NCBI GenBank assembly: GCA_018907035.1
Contig: JACCIC010000001.1
Location: 3,370,001-3,434,000, forward strand
Direction: 5' to 3'
Source of the DNA: Sycobia sp. Sy_11
Lineage: Eukaryota; Arthropoda; Insecta; Hymenoptera; Epichrysomallidae
DNA: 64,000 nt
Shown piece by piece: positions 39,480-51,235 of the stretch. The notes below the pieces were generated by a model. The model saw only the letters and a program-made list of their open reading frames with translations. It was not told the DNA's origin and ran no database searches. The position numbers were made by a program, and so were the translations under genes. Positions within the stretch are counted from its first letter, which is position 1; every line of letters starts with the position of its first letter.

Positions 39480-40260
39480 TTATTACACTACTATAACTAT
39501 AGGAATCTTCCGATTCGTTCTTCAGGTAGAGTAAATCTCCTGAAACTGTTCTCGTTCTTTTCAAAACCTTGGATAGTGGACCTTTCGTATGGTTCACATC
39601 TTCATCGATTGCAGGGCATGCTGGATACTTCGCTCTACCATATATGTGGTTTCGATGTAAATAGCTAGAAAAGCGGCCTCGATAAGTTTCCCTCCTTTTC
39701 TGTGTTCCATCTTCTTTGTCATTCTTCTACTATGTCCCGATTTGACTATTTCTTATGGTCGCATCCCACAACTACTACTTTATACTATATTTGCACGATG
39801 TTTCTGTTTACAATTGACTATATTCTCATCCATAGTCAGTATAATAACCGACGATCTCTTAGTATTAATTGAAAGCCCAATATTTAATTCGGTCTGATAT
39901 ACACAAGCCAGTATAAACAGAACTATACGGGTAGGGCACACTCAAACAGCTCCAATATGGCATCAGCCCAGATATAGAATTATTAATTTTGTCACTGATA
40001 AAAGCAGATAATATCTTTGTTAATCACGACCTTCCTATACTGGACACGAGGACAGGAAGTGCTCTAACGATATTTGCTACCTTCAAGCCAGTATTCAAAA
40101 GATGATTTTTAAATGACAAGTAGGTGTCTAATGTGATACCAAGGTACCTAATCTGATTAGGCGACCGTATCCTTGTCCGTGCTACTTTAATCTTTACGTA
40201 CAATCTCTTTTGTTTTTTTCTTCTGCAAGTTTCAGATCAAACTTTTTTAAACAATGTGGT
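39480..40260 (-). pseudogene. Decayed LINE 3' coding end, R1/LOA/I-like
   Basis: On the minus strand an open stretch reads 'RYLGITLDTYLSFKNHLLN' and then 'VANIVRALPVLVSS', which corresponds to the thumb region after the RT core in R1/LOA/I-group LINEs. Further downstream a frame reads 'GRFSSYLHRNHIYGRA' followed by 'YPACPA', matching the usual 'GHGCFRxYLH' region and the start of the C-terminal zinc knuckle; the remaining knuckle residues are not clear. Because the thumb lies upstream of the neighbouring RT core on the same strand, this is a different element from the one at 38570-39475, and the two have been brought side by side. Frameshifts and stops are common. Confidence 0.65.
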
Positions 40261-40361
40261 ACTTACTATATATTTAGCGCTATCTCCGAGTTATTGAAAC
40301 TAGAGAATGCGATGTATGTGCGAAAGCAGGAAAGAAGAATTGAGAGTTGTATACGTTGATG

Positions 40362-40363
<2 letters not shown>

Positions 40364-40407
<44 letters not shown>
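40364..40407. repeat. (TA)n microsatellite
   Basis: About 44 bases of TA. Confidence 0.95.
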
Positions 40408-40409
<2 letters not shown>

Positions 40410-43180
40410 CCATTAAGTTTGCATTCATAAGCGCTGATGAATCTAGAAAAGAAGAACCAGAAAGTAGGGGAGCATAGTGAAACAAGCTGCTATAAAGGGA
40501 TACCCTGAACTCTGTTAAAAACCTATGATAAGAAAAGTGCTGAGATCATCATCGCGGGCGTGATTTGCACGAAACTGGCCCGATGCAGCATGCTGATGTA
40601 GCGGGTAATGTGAAGAGAGGGGAGCTTGTGGGATATATATGTAGTCGCGAATGTGCTGATCGTCGATGTGGCTACCTTCTTCTTCTTTTTCTTTCTTTTT
40701 TTTTGCTCCCGTTTATCGGGGAATTCAAGAGCCACATGTATCGCGTGTATATTAAATTGCGTCATGATAATTAAATGCCCCGTTTCTTTTTCGTATAATA
40801 CCTAGGTGGGATATATATATATATATTTTTTTTGTTCTTTTTTTATTTAATAATGGCTTCAGAAGAGTAAGTGAAATATCTGAATAGAGTCAGAAAAATC
40901 AATAGAGTCGATTAAGTATTTGAGCGTTTTGTTCTCGATTCTCTACCATATATTAAAGTTTAAATATCAGTTAACAGAGAAATAAAATTTGGATAATTGT
41001 ATTATATTTAATGAAAAATAGTTTTCAGATTTTCAACTGTTTATTATCTGTAGCGTACATAATATTAGAGAAAAATATTTTTTAATCAATATACTTGTGC
41101 GAAATAACTGATATATTTGACTGAATATTCCACTACATAAGTCAGATTTTACAACACGCTCGATTCACAACGACATCGATTGAATTTATTCACATGCTTA
41201 CATATGGATGTAAATCCACCATTCTTAGTGGATATCTTCAGCTTAATTAAATTTGAAGCAGCGAACGACAGTGACAATTTTTCAAATTCAGATTACCAAA
41301 GCTACCTGTTGTACTGGTCCAAATAAAATAGTTTTACTTGTCAATCAATAAAAAATTCGATAATAATAGTTTACTAATTTTTCTCTTGATTTTTGTCTGA
41401 GAACTGTACTATCCCTTGCACTTTCGCAAAAAAATTTATTTTGAACCCTAACTTTTGGATTTGATTTTTAATCCTTACCCTTTCGCTAAAATCTTTTTTC
41501 ATTACATACGTTATGTTACTTTTCAGAAGTCGTTTCGTCCATGCGTACTAGAAAATTATATATTTAATGCAACGAAATAATGTTGTGAGTGTAACTGTTT
41601 TTAATTAATGTTGCTTTAATTAATATTTAAATGCTTGAGTTGCAATAGAGTTGAAAACAAATTCCGTAACAAGATTCTTTTATCACAAATCATTCTGTTG
41701 ATATTTTAACATGCAATATCTATAATGTTAATGAGTTACCTATGCAGTTACATAATTTTTTGAACAATTTTAACGGAAGAGCTTAGTTCGTATGACTAAG
41801 CCAGATGGATAGAGGGGCTATAATTTTTTTAATTCACTGTTCTACTATTTGTACGAACTTGTCTTTATGTACAATGATTAAGGAAGTATTCTACTTTGAA
41901 AACTTTTTTTCGTCGGTTTATGATTTTATTTTTAAATTTTAATAAAAACTCGCTACATTCGAACATTTCGATAATATGTATTGTTATTTTAAAAATATAC
42001 AGAAATTATTTTCGACATAAATATTGATGATAATAAATCACTGCAAAGGGCGTTGATCTTACGTATTCGGATTGAATTAAACAAAAGTCATCTTAACGTT
42101 TAAATATAGCGCTATTGTAGGAACTAGAGCCTAAGAAACATACAAGTAAGTATAAAATTATTGCATGGAATTAAATAATTATCATCAAACATCATTTAAT
42201 AATCAACCACGATTCATTATATTTATGTCAGTATTTTTTAAAATTATATTTTAAATTTTATAGATATTTTTTTAATCATTTAAAATGTATAATTCTAAAA
42301 ATACAGTTCTGCTAAAAGTAACAAAGAATTTATCAGAATTTGTTTTCGTTATTCTTGAATGAAATTAGGGATTTATTGTAACTTAAAAAAAAATTCACAA
42401 ATTCCAATCCTCCTACAGCTTTTGAAGCCTTTATTTTTGTACAATTTTAACCCCATAATTTCACAATGACACAAGTCCAAAATTGAGTAAGAAAAACTTG
42501 TGCATATTGAAATTTTTAAACAAAATATGTTCAATTATAAAATATTTATAATTGAAAACGTAAATTAAAAAGATAAATTATAAATATAAATAAAAATTAT
42601 AAATTTAATTCTTCAAGTAGTGACAAGGATCTCCTAAGACTTATTCGTACCAGCACTAACCTAAATAGGATATCCTTTATAGCGCTGCACGATTATGCCA
42701 CTATTGTAAATTGTGTATTTGAAGTTTGAAATGTATGCACAATTCAAAGATATACTATACTTCAAAACCTCCATTACCGAATGTTGGAATATTTAAGCTA
42801 CTGTGTATTGATGTTGTGGGATTAAGAGATTGAAGATTTAGGGAATTGAGGTGATATAAGTTTATTCAATGGATAAATGATTTATTGGGCGGATTTTTTG
42901 AATTAAAGGAAATGATTGATTTTGAATTTATGAATGATTCCAAAAGCATATGATATAGATAATCATATCACAGCGATAACTTTCTCTGATTGATTATCAA
43001 AACAATTTCTACTCTGTTTTTCGTTATTATTGATTCTATAGTTGTGACTACGAGTCAAGTTATTTCAGATTGTAACTGCTAGTTCAAACAAGATTTAACC
43101 TTTCACAGCATATAACTCTATGCATTAGTTTTTCGATAGTTAGTGAATTGTTACATAATCAGAAAAGTGATTTTCTCTAA
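40410..43180. other. Long AT-rich stretch, nothing recognised
   Basis: No coding frame or transposon signature. A phrase near 41200 ('acatatggatgtaaatccac') recalls the motif field at 18.2-19.9 kb but is too short to call. Confidence 0.5.
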
Positions 43181-43189
43181 TAGACCAGG

Positions 43190-43930
43190 TGCTCTTTACG
43201 ATATGCATGGAGCCCGTCACCTCAGAATTTACCTCGCGGCACAAGGAAGTGCCGTTTAAACGTTTTCATAAATCCACGCTCTCGGGTACTCACTTGACGA
43301 CACGCGCAAGTATAGTACAACTCCGAAGGGGAGGCCGAGAGGGGCTATGCCAATGTGGGAGGGACGCAGAACGCGCAAGGAGGCTCAGAGTTACATACAA
43401 GAGAGCCAATCGAAATTTGTCTCGGGGCTCGCGAGCTTCCTACCGACAGCCCAGTTGTATTCTCGAGGACCGCGGAACGCTCCTGCGCGGCGGCAGAGGC
43501 TACGGCGGAGGGAAGGTAGGAAGGAAGGAAGGAAGGAAGGAAGGAAGAAAGGAAGGAAGGACGGACGGAAAGAAAGGAAGAACGAGGCATCGGGATCGCT
43601 GCTCGTTACACTCGGTGGCGCGCGTATTGCGTAGGAAGAGGTGAGCCAATGGCGAGCGAGTCGGAGGCCTTGATGGCTTCGACCCGCGCCCCGTCGTATA
43701 TAATGCCCGTGATCAGTGGACGCGCGGCGATCAGGGTAAATGTTGATAGTGCGACTCCGCAGGTGCCTCCTTCCCCCCTCCTCCTTTGTTTCTTCCGCTT
43801 CGCCCCCCACCGCCCCCCCGTGGCAGCCCGACTCCCCATCGCCACCGTACTCCTGGCTCGTATGTATATATACGTACTGTATTCACGCGATTTTCTTATC
43901 GTTTACTATATATATATATATGTAATAGCT
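43190..43930. other. CpG-rich island with (GAAG)n tract
   Basis: GC/CpG-rich sequence containing a GGAA/GAAG tetranucleotide tract at about 43515-43580. Long frames on both strands run through the tract and reflect composition; none has a domain. A short (TA)n lies at about 43908-43921. Confidence 0.45.
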
Positions 43931-43989
43931 GCGATCGAGAGCAGACGGAATTTAGTGCTTCAATAATACCGAGGCAAGATGAGATTGGG

Positions 43990-44860
43990 CAAAATTTTGT
44001 ATTTCTACCGGTACTAGGAGTCTTTGAATTGTCTGTCTTGTATGGGTCTTGATAAGAAATTATTGATTTTTATTGTCAAAATTAAAGAAATATTTATTAA
44101 AGCAGGATTATAAACGTTCAAATGATCAAAAAAAAAATGTAAATGTCTAATAGTTTTTTATGCTAAAAAATTGCTATCGACTAATACAACTATAAAATTT
44201 ATATGTCGCAATTAACTAAACACTGCAAACTGGTGCATACATCATGATTTTAAACTGTTCTTCACTCATAAATTTATGAACAGTGACATGCTCGTATTCA
44301 ATAATCTTTGATAAGCATTTACGATTTGACATTATGATATCTCGGTATGAAACATTTGTTTAGTCGGTACCGATGACTTATACCGTGATTTCAAACAAAA
44401 ATGAATAACCACTAAATATAAGCATATATTTAAGATAAATTAAAACCGAAGTATTAAACAAACAAATTTTATTTTGAATAAATTACGTAGTAAATCATAG
44501 TAGCAATGTTTACTTTTTACAAAATGAGTACCAATATTTTATAATATTACCGTAATCGTATACCATTTAGTAAAAATTTTTATTTAATTTATTAAATAAC
44601 TATGATTCTATCGTGACATTTCTATTATATATGTAATAATTACTGAAATTTTGAACAATTTTAATAAACAAAAATATTATATTAGGGCCAATGGGAAGCT
44701 GAATCATCTTTTAATTTTATCAATTTTATTTCGAAGGACTGTATTTAAGATATGAGGTACTTTATTTAAGACGAAAAACAAAAATTTGCTTAAAAGTTTT
44801 TTTAATTATATGGTATAAACATTTTGTTTTAATTTTTTTGTTTTTTTGAAGAATAGAATG
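43990..44860. other. AT-rich stretch, nothing recognised
   Basis: No supported feature. Confidence 0.55.
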
Positions 44861-45152
44861 ATTTATTTCATTAGGAGCATTATGACCGTTGTGACAGCGG
44901 AATACCATTGCGAAACAACCCGCGTAGAAATAATATCAGGCGGTCTGATATTATTTTCAGGCATTGATCGGGATAACTACCGAGTTATTACAGGCCCTGT
45001 GCAGGCACGTAACGAGAGGCCATTCAGGGCCACTTGAGCTTATCTGTATATTAGGTTACAGCGCATTTTACGTCAGTTACTACACTAAATAACTAACTAA
45101 AGATATTTGTATTATGCGCTATATACGTTTCTTAAATTTAATAAATAAATAA

Positions 45153-45189
<37 letters not shown>

Positions 45190-45960
45190 TATCGAAATTC
45201 AGATTAAATTATTATATTCCACTATTTTTTCAAAATGAAACTTAATTATTTAAAAAAAATAAAATCTAAAAGTAAAACTGAGTATAAACGAATATATTTA
45301 GATACTTTTTACAAAGAATATTTCATTTCGAACACAATTTTATAATTGATATTAATCAAATCAAAAATCATTAATATTTTTATTTTCTATTCTCGTGTAC
45401 GAGAATCGGATTATATATGCGAAACAGTGATAAACTGCATTCCCCTTCCCAACCATCAGCCGTTGAACTTGATAAACTGGCTATAAACCAGCTCATGAAC
45501 TAACCGGCCGCCTGTTCATGGCCTGTGCAGGGCTTATTATACAGTGTGTGCCGGCGTAATTTTGCCTTTTTCAGGTAACCTTTCCGGTATGTATGCGCTG
45601 AATAGCGCCTGGTCGCGCGTGCCTGTTCTAGCACTTAATGGGCGGCTGATCAGGGCCTGCGCCTTGCGCCCTCAATTGATTTCTATATACGCGCTAAAAT
45701 TTAATGCGCCACGATGATATGTCGACCGGAAACACGGGTATATCCGTATGCAGAGATGTAGCCAATATCTTCGATTCGGACACATTGGTGTCCGACGTTT
45801 TCTTTTACATTAAATATATGATGAATTTAGCAATGAAAATCGTGTCTATTCGTGAATCTCGACGTACTCAAGATCGTGATGACTACTATAGGTTTAAGAT
45901 CCCATTGGCGCACTGACGTCGCCATCGCAAGGAGCAGAGATTTAAATCGAGGATTAGATT
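44860..45960. other. Possible unclassified repeat with palindromes and GGCCTG motifs
   Basis: Two GC-richer parts (44880-45030 and 45440-45930) surround an AT-rich middle that includes (TA)n at 45159-45187. The left part has a perfect 12-base inverted repeat at 44928-44956 (aaataatatcag, 5-base loop). Both parts carry near-palindromic 'ggccctgtgcaggc'-type words (near 44994, 45521 and 45653). An open frame at 45704-45916, about 70 codons, has balanced composition but no recognised domain. The pattern suggests a transposable element or a duplicated regulatory motif; I cannot classify it. Confidence 0.3.
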
Positions 45961-46179
45961 TTGAGGCAACTTCAATATATTTAATAATTGTTGCGCAAAT
46001 TAATTAAAATTTTTACTTTCTCCCCCATTTAATCAATTTTGTATCGAAGCTATATTGGAAATTAACGTTTTTACCGGATTTAATTCAGTCACCCATCAAT
46101 TACTGCCTCATTGACGTTGTTCATTATACGAATAATTAGATATTTTTAAGTAATATTAACCGTATATAGAAAAGTATAT

Positions 46180-46807
46180 TTTTTATACGTGCATCAAATA
46201 ATATATAGTAAAGCTAAGACCAAGCTTCTTGCAATATTCCCATAATTCCCACTCTTCTTCTGCCACGGCTCTCGGTCTTGGATAGGAAAAAGAAATTTTT
46301 CCTACGGTCCCGTCCCGGCATCGGTTGTCCGGAATTCCCGCAACGAGGCCCAGCAACACGAAGCCCACGGTGTCATGGGCATCGTCGAAAGCCCCCATAA
46401 GCCAGATATACAGACCATATATAAGGAAGTGCCATGATGGAGGAGGCGGGGAGGGGGGGGAGGCGAGAGCGCATCGAAAGAGACAGCGGCTAACAGCGTG
46501 TCTTTCGCATCGTTCGCCGCATGCAAATACACTCGCGCGAGTACGTATTATAATAATAATAATGCGCGTGCAGTACGCCGCGGCCGGGGAAACGTATTCC
46601 GCGAGCTGTTTGCGTTGCGCGCGGGACGGGGAAGGGCGGTGGGTTGGGGGGGGGGGGTAGCAGGCGAAGGATGGAGGGTCTAATTATCGTGCGCGCCTGG
46701 AGGGAAAAACCGTGGGGGGGGGGATCAGTTCAACCGAGTCGGGAGAGAAAACGCGCCGCGGATTAACTTAATAAACTGTCTTACTGTATATGAATAGCCG
46801 GTACTAT

Positions 46808-46858
<51 letters not shown>

Positions 46859-47140
46859 ATGTATAATACAACGTTTATTCCTCGGCTTATTCCGCCCAAT
46901 GCGGAGGGAACACGACTTTGTATAGGAGGCGCGGTGGTCGTTTGCTTTTAATTTAATTTATGAATTACGCGCCCTATCGAGGATTTTCTTACTGTTGCCG
47001 TTCTTCTTCTCAATAAGGAAAAAATGGGCACGGCGAGTGTGTTTGGTATATCTAAAAATGATTTTATCACTCAGAATCTCGTCTCCCAAATATTTTTCCC
47101 TTGACCTTCTCTATTCCGTTAGTATAGCGTTCCGCGTATG
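46180..47140. other. CpG-rich island
   Basis: GC-rich with G-runs (46640-46660, 46715-46725), a (TAA)n-like tract near 46545-46562 and (TA)n at 46810-46854. On the minus strand a frame ending at 46183 reads an unusually hydrophobic stretch containing VAGIPDNRC; see the findings. No gene is called. Confidence 0.45.
46810..46854. repeat. (TA)n microsatellite
   Basis: About 45 bases of TA. Confidence 0.95.
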
Positions 47141-47559
47141 TACAAGGCGTTTCGTATAAGCAACGGCCCGTCGCGTGCCCACAAAACCAGATCAACACCG
47201 AGCCCCTGCAAGTATCGACGGCGTCGAAAACATTTTCCACTCAATAGACCTACAGTTCTTCGATGCACTTCCGACTATTTTTCGTTGTCTTCAGATATTA
47301 TAGTAAAACTTAAAGTAAAAATGATCGACGTAAATCTTGATCAGCATCCTTCGTATGTTATATTTGAACTTTTGTAATGCAAGGTAAACAATATGGATAA
47401 GAAAGCAGTAACAACATTATGTCAGCCTTATAATGTACGGCAAAATGAAACTGCCCCAGTACATTCTTCAACACGACATTCTCCTGCTAAATTGAAAATC
47501 GATGACAAGTAAAAACCCCATTTGTTAATCTCTTTTAATCCTGCCTATACCTATTTTTA

Positions 47560-48335
47560 TCATCATCGTCATCAGATGTTATTGTGCACAACAATTTGCT
47601 GTATCAATATCACGTTCATTTAGTAAGTTTATGATACTATCTATTAAATGTATTCCTTTATCGTTATGGACTTGCAAAAATTCGAAAAAGCGTATATAAA
47701 GACGTCCTTCTAGATTGTAATGAAAAAAATCCAATAATTGATCAACATGTGAAATGTTAGATAGACTGCCGACAAAACATCCGATGTTTGGTTTGCTTCA
47801 CGTGATGTGAAGTTTTATGTTTCAAAACTTGTTTAGCCGTCAAATGTATTAATTCTTCGCAAATTTCTTCTTATTTTTTTTGATAAGTAAGAATCTTTAC
47901 TTGACCCTTCTGGGCATGTGCGACGATATGTTGTTTTCATATAGAATCGTACTCAGAAATTAGCTCTAGGTTTTGAAGATAGATACCACCATTGTAAAGA
48001 GAACATAATACTTCATCCGTGTCATGAGTTACTAATTTTCTTTCTGTTAAGGACGGATGATAGCAGCGATGTGCTAAGATTACATTCTGACACTTTGTTT
48101 CAGTTTTTAATCTAATATCAATTGCTTCTGCGTCGATACGAGAACGCGCTAAATTATACTCAAGATAAAACACTGTACTGTGAAGTATTGTCTCGATCAT
48201 CTAAAAGAACTTCTTAACCAATGCCAGAGTATTTCTGTTGAGCTTTTTTGCTGGAACACAGTCAGAGTTTGAGGGCGCATCTATCGTCCGTTTCAAAACC
48301 ACCAAATCACCCCTTGATTGCGCGATTTAATCTCC
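47560..48335 (-). pseudogene. Decayed hAT-type transposase (DUF4371/ZMYM1-like)
   Basis: Read on the minus strand, one frame is open from 48200 to 47937, with a related piece before it after an in-frame stop. It contains 'CYHPSLTERKLVTHDTDEVL', then 'NLELISEYDS', the usual 'L-x-L-(I/L)-x-x-Y-D' segment of DUF4371 proteins. With frameshifts it continues as 'EEICEELIHLTAKQVLKH', 'DQLLDFF', 'EGRLYIRFFEFL' and 'INLLNERDIDTANCCAQ', matching the region leading to the 'NCRGQ-x-YD' motif of hAT-like transposases and their domesticated ZMYM1-type relatives. The catalytic C-terminus and the BED or TTF finger are absent here. At least two stops and several frameshifts mark it as a dead remnant. Confidence 0.75.
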
Positions 48336-48397
48336 TACTTCTCCGCTAAAAAGATTTTCCGAAGTAATTTAGTACAGCTGCGACAAGCACGTGAAAA

Positions 48398-48414
48398 AGA
48401 CGAGAGATAGAGAT

Positions 48415-48458
<44 letters not shown>

Positions 48459-48487
48459 GGAGAGAAAGAGAGAGAGAGAGAGAGAGA
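48398..48487. repeat. (GA)n microsatellite
   Basis: About 90 bases of imperfect GA. Confidence 0.95.
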
Positions 48488-48703
48488 CAAAGAATCGTTT
48501 GCCAACTAGGATAGCGGCATTAAATAAATCGTGCGGAGCGCAGACGGCCAATAAGCGTATCCTCCCATCCCCCGTCGTCAATATTATGACAGTATCAATA
48601 AGTCGGCGGCTATAACGAGGTTTATGAAGCTGTGCCGAACGAGCAGTGCCGCGCAATAAAATTCGATCAAGTTTATATGTGGCTTGTACCAAGGCGTTGC
48701 GAA

Positions 48704-48704
48704 T

Positions 48705-48754
<50 letters not shown>
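48704..48754. repeat. (CA)n then (TA)n compound microsatellite
   Basis: CA repeats pass directly into TA repeats. Confidence 0.95.
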
Positions 48755-48779
48755 TTCTCATATTATACGAGGGTCGGTC

Positions 48780-50060
48780 GCGAGCGGATAAAAAGCCCTA
48801 AAGGGGCACATGCTTGTATATACATATATAGAATACTAGGAGGGGAGGAGCGAGACAGCCGCGAAGGATGCGCCCGTATGCGATGCGGCGTCGAGGGGCC
48901 GGGGGGAGGGATAGAAGAAGGAACGAACAGGGCTCAGCGTGCGCGCACGCGCGCTCGCGACCGGAGAAAAGAGAATCGCCCGCGGGGGCTCGAACGCGTG
49001 GCGAATCGCTAAATGATCGGCGGTTGAGTTCTCTCCCCTCCTCTCCCCGCCCCACCGTAACCCCTCCCTCGCCGCCTCGATGCTCTACGCAACCCTTTTC
49101 TGCATGGGAGAATGGCAGCGCGAGCGCAATTTACTTTCGACAAGAGGAGGCCTTATATATAGTGGACGGTAGAAAGGTGGTGGAGCGGGACGGCGGAGGG
49201 GGGGGGTGGTAAAGCAGGGTGTTCGAAGAAAGAGGAGCACGTGTGCGCTGCTTATATACGCGGACTATACGCTGAAATTAGTATCGGCTAATTGAATCGC
49301 GCGCGCGAGAGAGTCAGCCAGCGTTAGAAAGGAAAACGATATTGTCGAATCATAAATCCATAAACGCGCGCGCGCGCGCGGTAGGGGAGAGCGACTGCGA
49401 GAGAGAGGGGGGGGAGATAGAGACAGAGAGAGCTGCTACCATCATTAATCTACGCGCTCGCGCCACGCACGGCTCTCGCGGTGCTAGGGGAGGAGTTAAG
49501 GAATTGTCCCGTGAGAAAGAGAGGGAGAGGGGAGAGAGAGAGAGAGAAATAGCCGCGCGCGAGCGGTGAGTAAGAGCCGCGGGAGGAGAGGGGAAAGCGG
49601 GAAGTAGAGCCGTGTGTGCGTGCCCCGGCGAATATTGGCAATTTGTTGCGGGAGCGGCTTTTTGCGCCAGTTAAATTGGAAATGGAGGAGGCCTCGTTTG
49701 GTTTTGAGAAGATAATTTCGATTTTTTTTTCTCTCTTTACTTTTTCATTTTCTCGCATTTTTTTTTTCTTTTACTTTGGCTTCTTCCATAGTCGAGGACT
49801 CGAAGCAGGGCGAGAGGGTGCGGAGCGATTGAATTGTTTTCGCCGATGCCCTCTATATCTACGTGCGCGCAACTGCGGAAGAACGAGAGACGGGGGCCGG
49901 TTCATTGCGGGCGCGGGCGCGTTGATGGAAATTCCCTCGTATTATACGTACAAAATGGAATGGTCAGGGTTATATAGATTTTCGATGTAGGGTGTATATT
50001 ATGCGTTGTTAAGGCGCGCGCTTCGATCTCTCGCCAATTCCGATTTGATCGTTATTTTCG
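48780..50060. other. CpG-rich island
   Basis: The longest GC-rich block in the window. It has (CG)n-like runs near 48945 and 49368-49381, GA-rich tracts at 49397-49435 and 49520-49550, and T-rich runs near 49721-49775. Frames on both strands are driven by Arg/Glu-rich composition. It may hold promoter or enhancer DNA, but no exon is convincing. Confidence 0.45.
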
Positions 50061-50155
50061 ACCGTCTCGTATTAAAAGCAACTTTAAAACGCTTTTGTTT
50101 CGAATTTTTCTTGATCGTTGAACGTGCATTTCCAAAATAATATTAATGTATAATC

Positions 50156-50157
<2 letters not shown>

Positions 50158-50205
<48 letters not shown>
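50158..50205. repeat. (TA)n microsatellite
   Basis: About 48 bases of TA. Confidence 0.95.
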
Positions 50206-50207
<2 letters not shown>

Positions 50208-50548
50208 CATTTTGTTTTTGTTGGAACTTCAAATAAATGACTGCGTAAATTTTGTGTATTAAATAAGAATATACTTTATTAATAATGATACATAAAAAGG
50301 AAAAATGTTAATGCTACACAAACTATGACAAAGAAACGACCTCTCTTGTCTGGCTGTTCTTTCAAAACTGGCGCTACCTACATCGAATCCAAAGATGTAG
50401 GTAATAGCATAAACATCTGTTTGGGCCTACCCTCACTTTTCTACATTTTACAATATGCTTCGCTTATAGCTATTTTCCGTATCTTCTGCTTTTCTTACCT
50501 GACTTACACTGTTCATTCTATTCCATATACTCACGGTCCCTTTCACTT

Positions 50549-50550
<2 letters not shown>

Positions 50551-50601
<51 letters not shown>

Positions 50602-50640
50602 CTCTCTCTCTCACACTCTATCTCTCTCTCTTTCTGTACA
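50551..50640. repeat. (CT)n microsatellite
   Basis: About 90 bases of CT with single-base interruptions. Confidence 0.95.
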
Positions 50641-50649
50641 ACATGCTGT

Positions 50650-51180
50650 ACATATAATAAAACCAAACTATCTATCTCCCTATCTCTCTCTCTATGCGTA
50701 CACGCATGCTTCAATCGTTTCACTCCAACAGTTTTTGTTTTCGAGCTGACTTTTGCATTCTTGGACAACGTCTAAAATATTGATCGTTACGAAAATTTTG
50801 CGAAACCTCCTTATAAAATTTAAAATAAAATCTCTTCGTTTAATAAATTGGCAACAAGGAAGTTAGTATTTATATTATTCAGTTCTTTAGCTCACAGTCG
50901 GATCCGAATTAAGTTTAATAAATCTACGCTTAGTAATAGTAAAATACGAATAGAATATATTATCGATAATATACTCGATAATATACTTTTTTATTATTAA
51001 TTAACCGGTAGGTAATCTTGATTTGAACATTCCGAAAAAAAGATTCGTTTTATTACGTTGTCAAATATTTCAATTCCGCCTTTTTGTCTTATGAATTTCG
51101 CGGCTATATACAAAGCGCTACAGAGCTCGTATCTGGCAATACTATACATCATTTGAAATTCTGGACTTAACGTACAAAAC
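50650..51180. other. Spacer before the mariner remnant
   Basis: No gene. The right part (from about 51000) may be the 5' untranslated part of the mariner element, since the text just before its start ('gttcaaaagttatagac') is typical of mariner leaders, but I could not place the terminal inverted repeat. Confidence 0.4.
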
Positions 51181-51235
51181 GGCGCTATGCATGATTAGTT
51201 TGGATATTGCGTTCAAAAGTTATAGACGTGTAAAC

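Noticed and set aside
43189..43644. A 151-codon frame through a CpG island
   Set aside because: Its C-terminal third is a (GAAG)n translation and the rest has no domain; overlapping frames on both strands are equally long.
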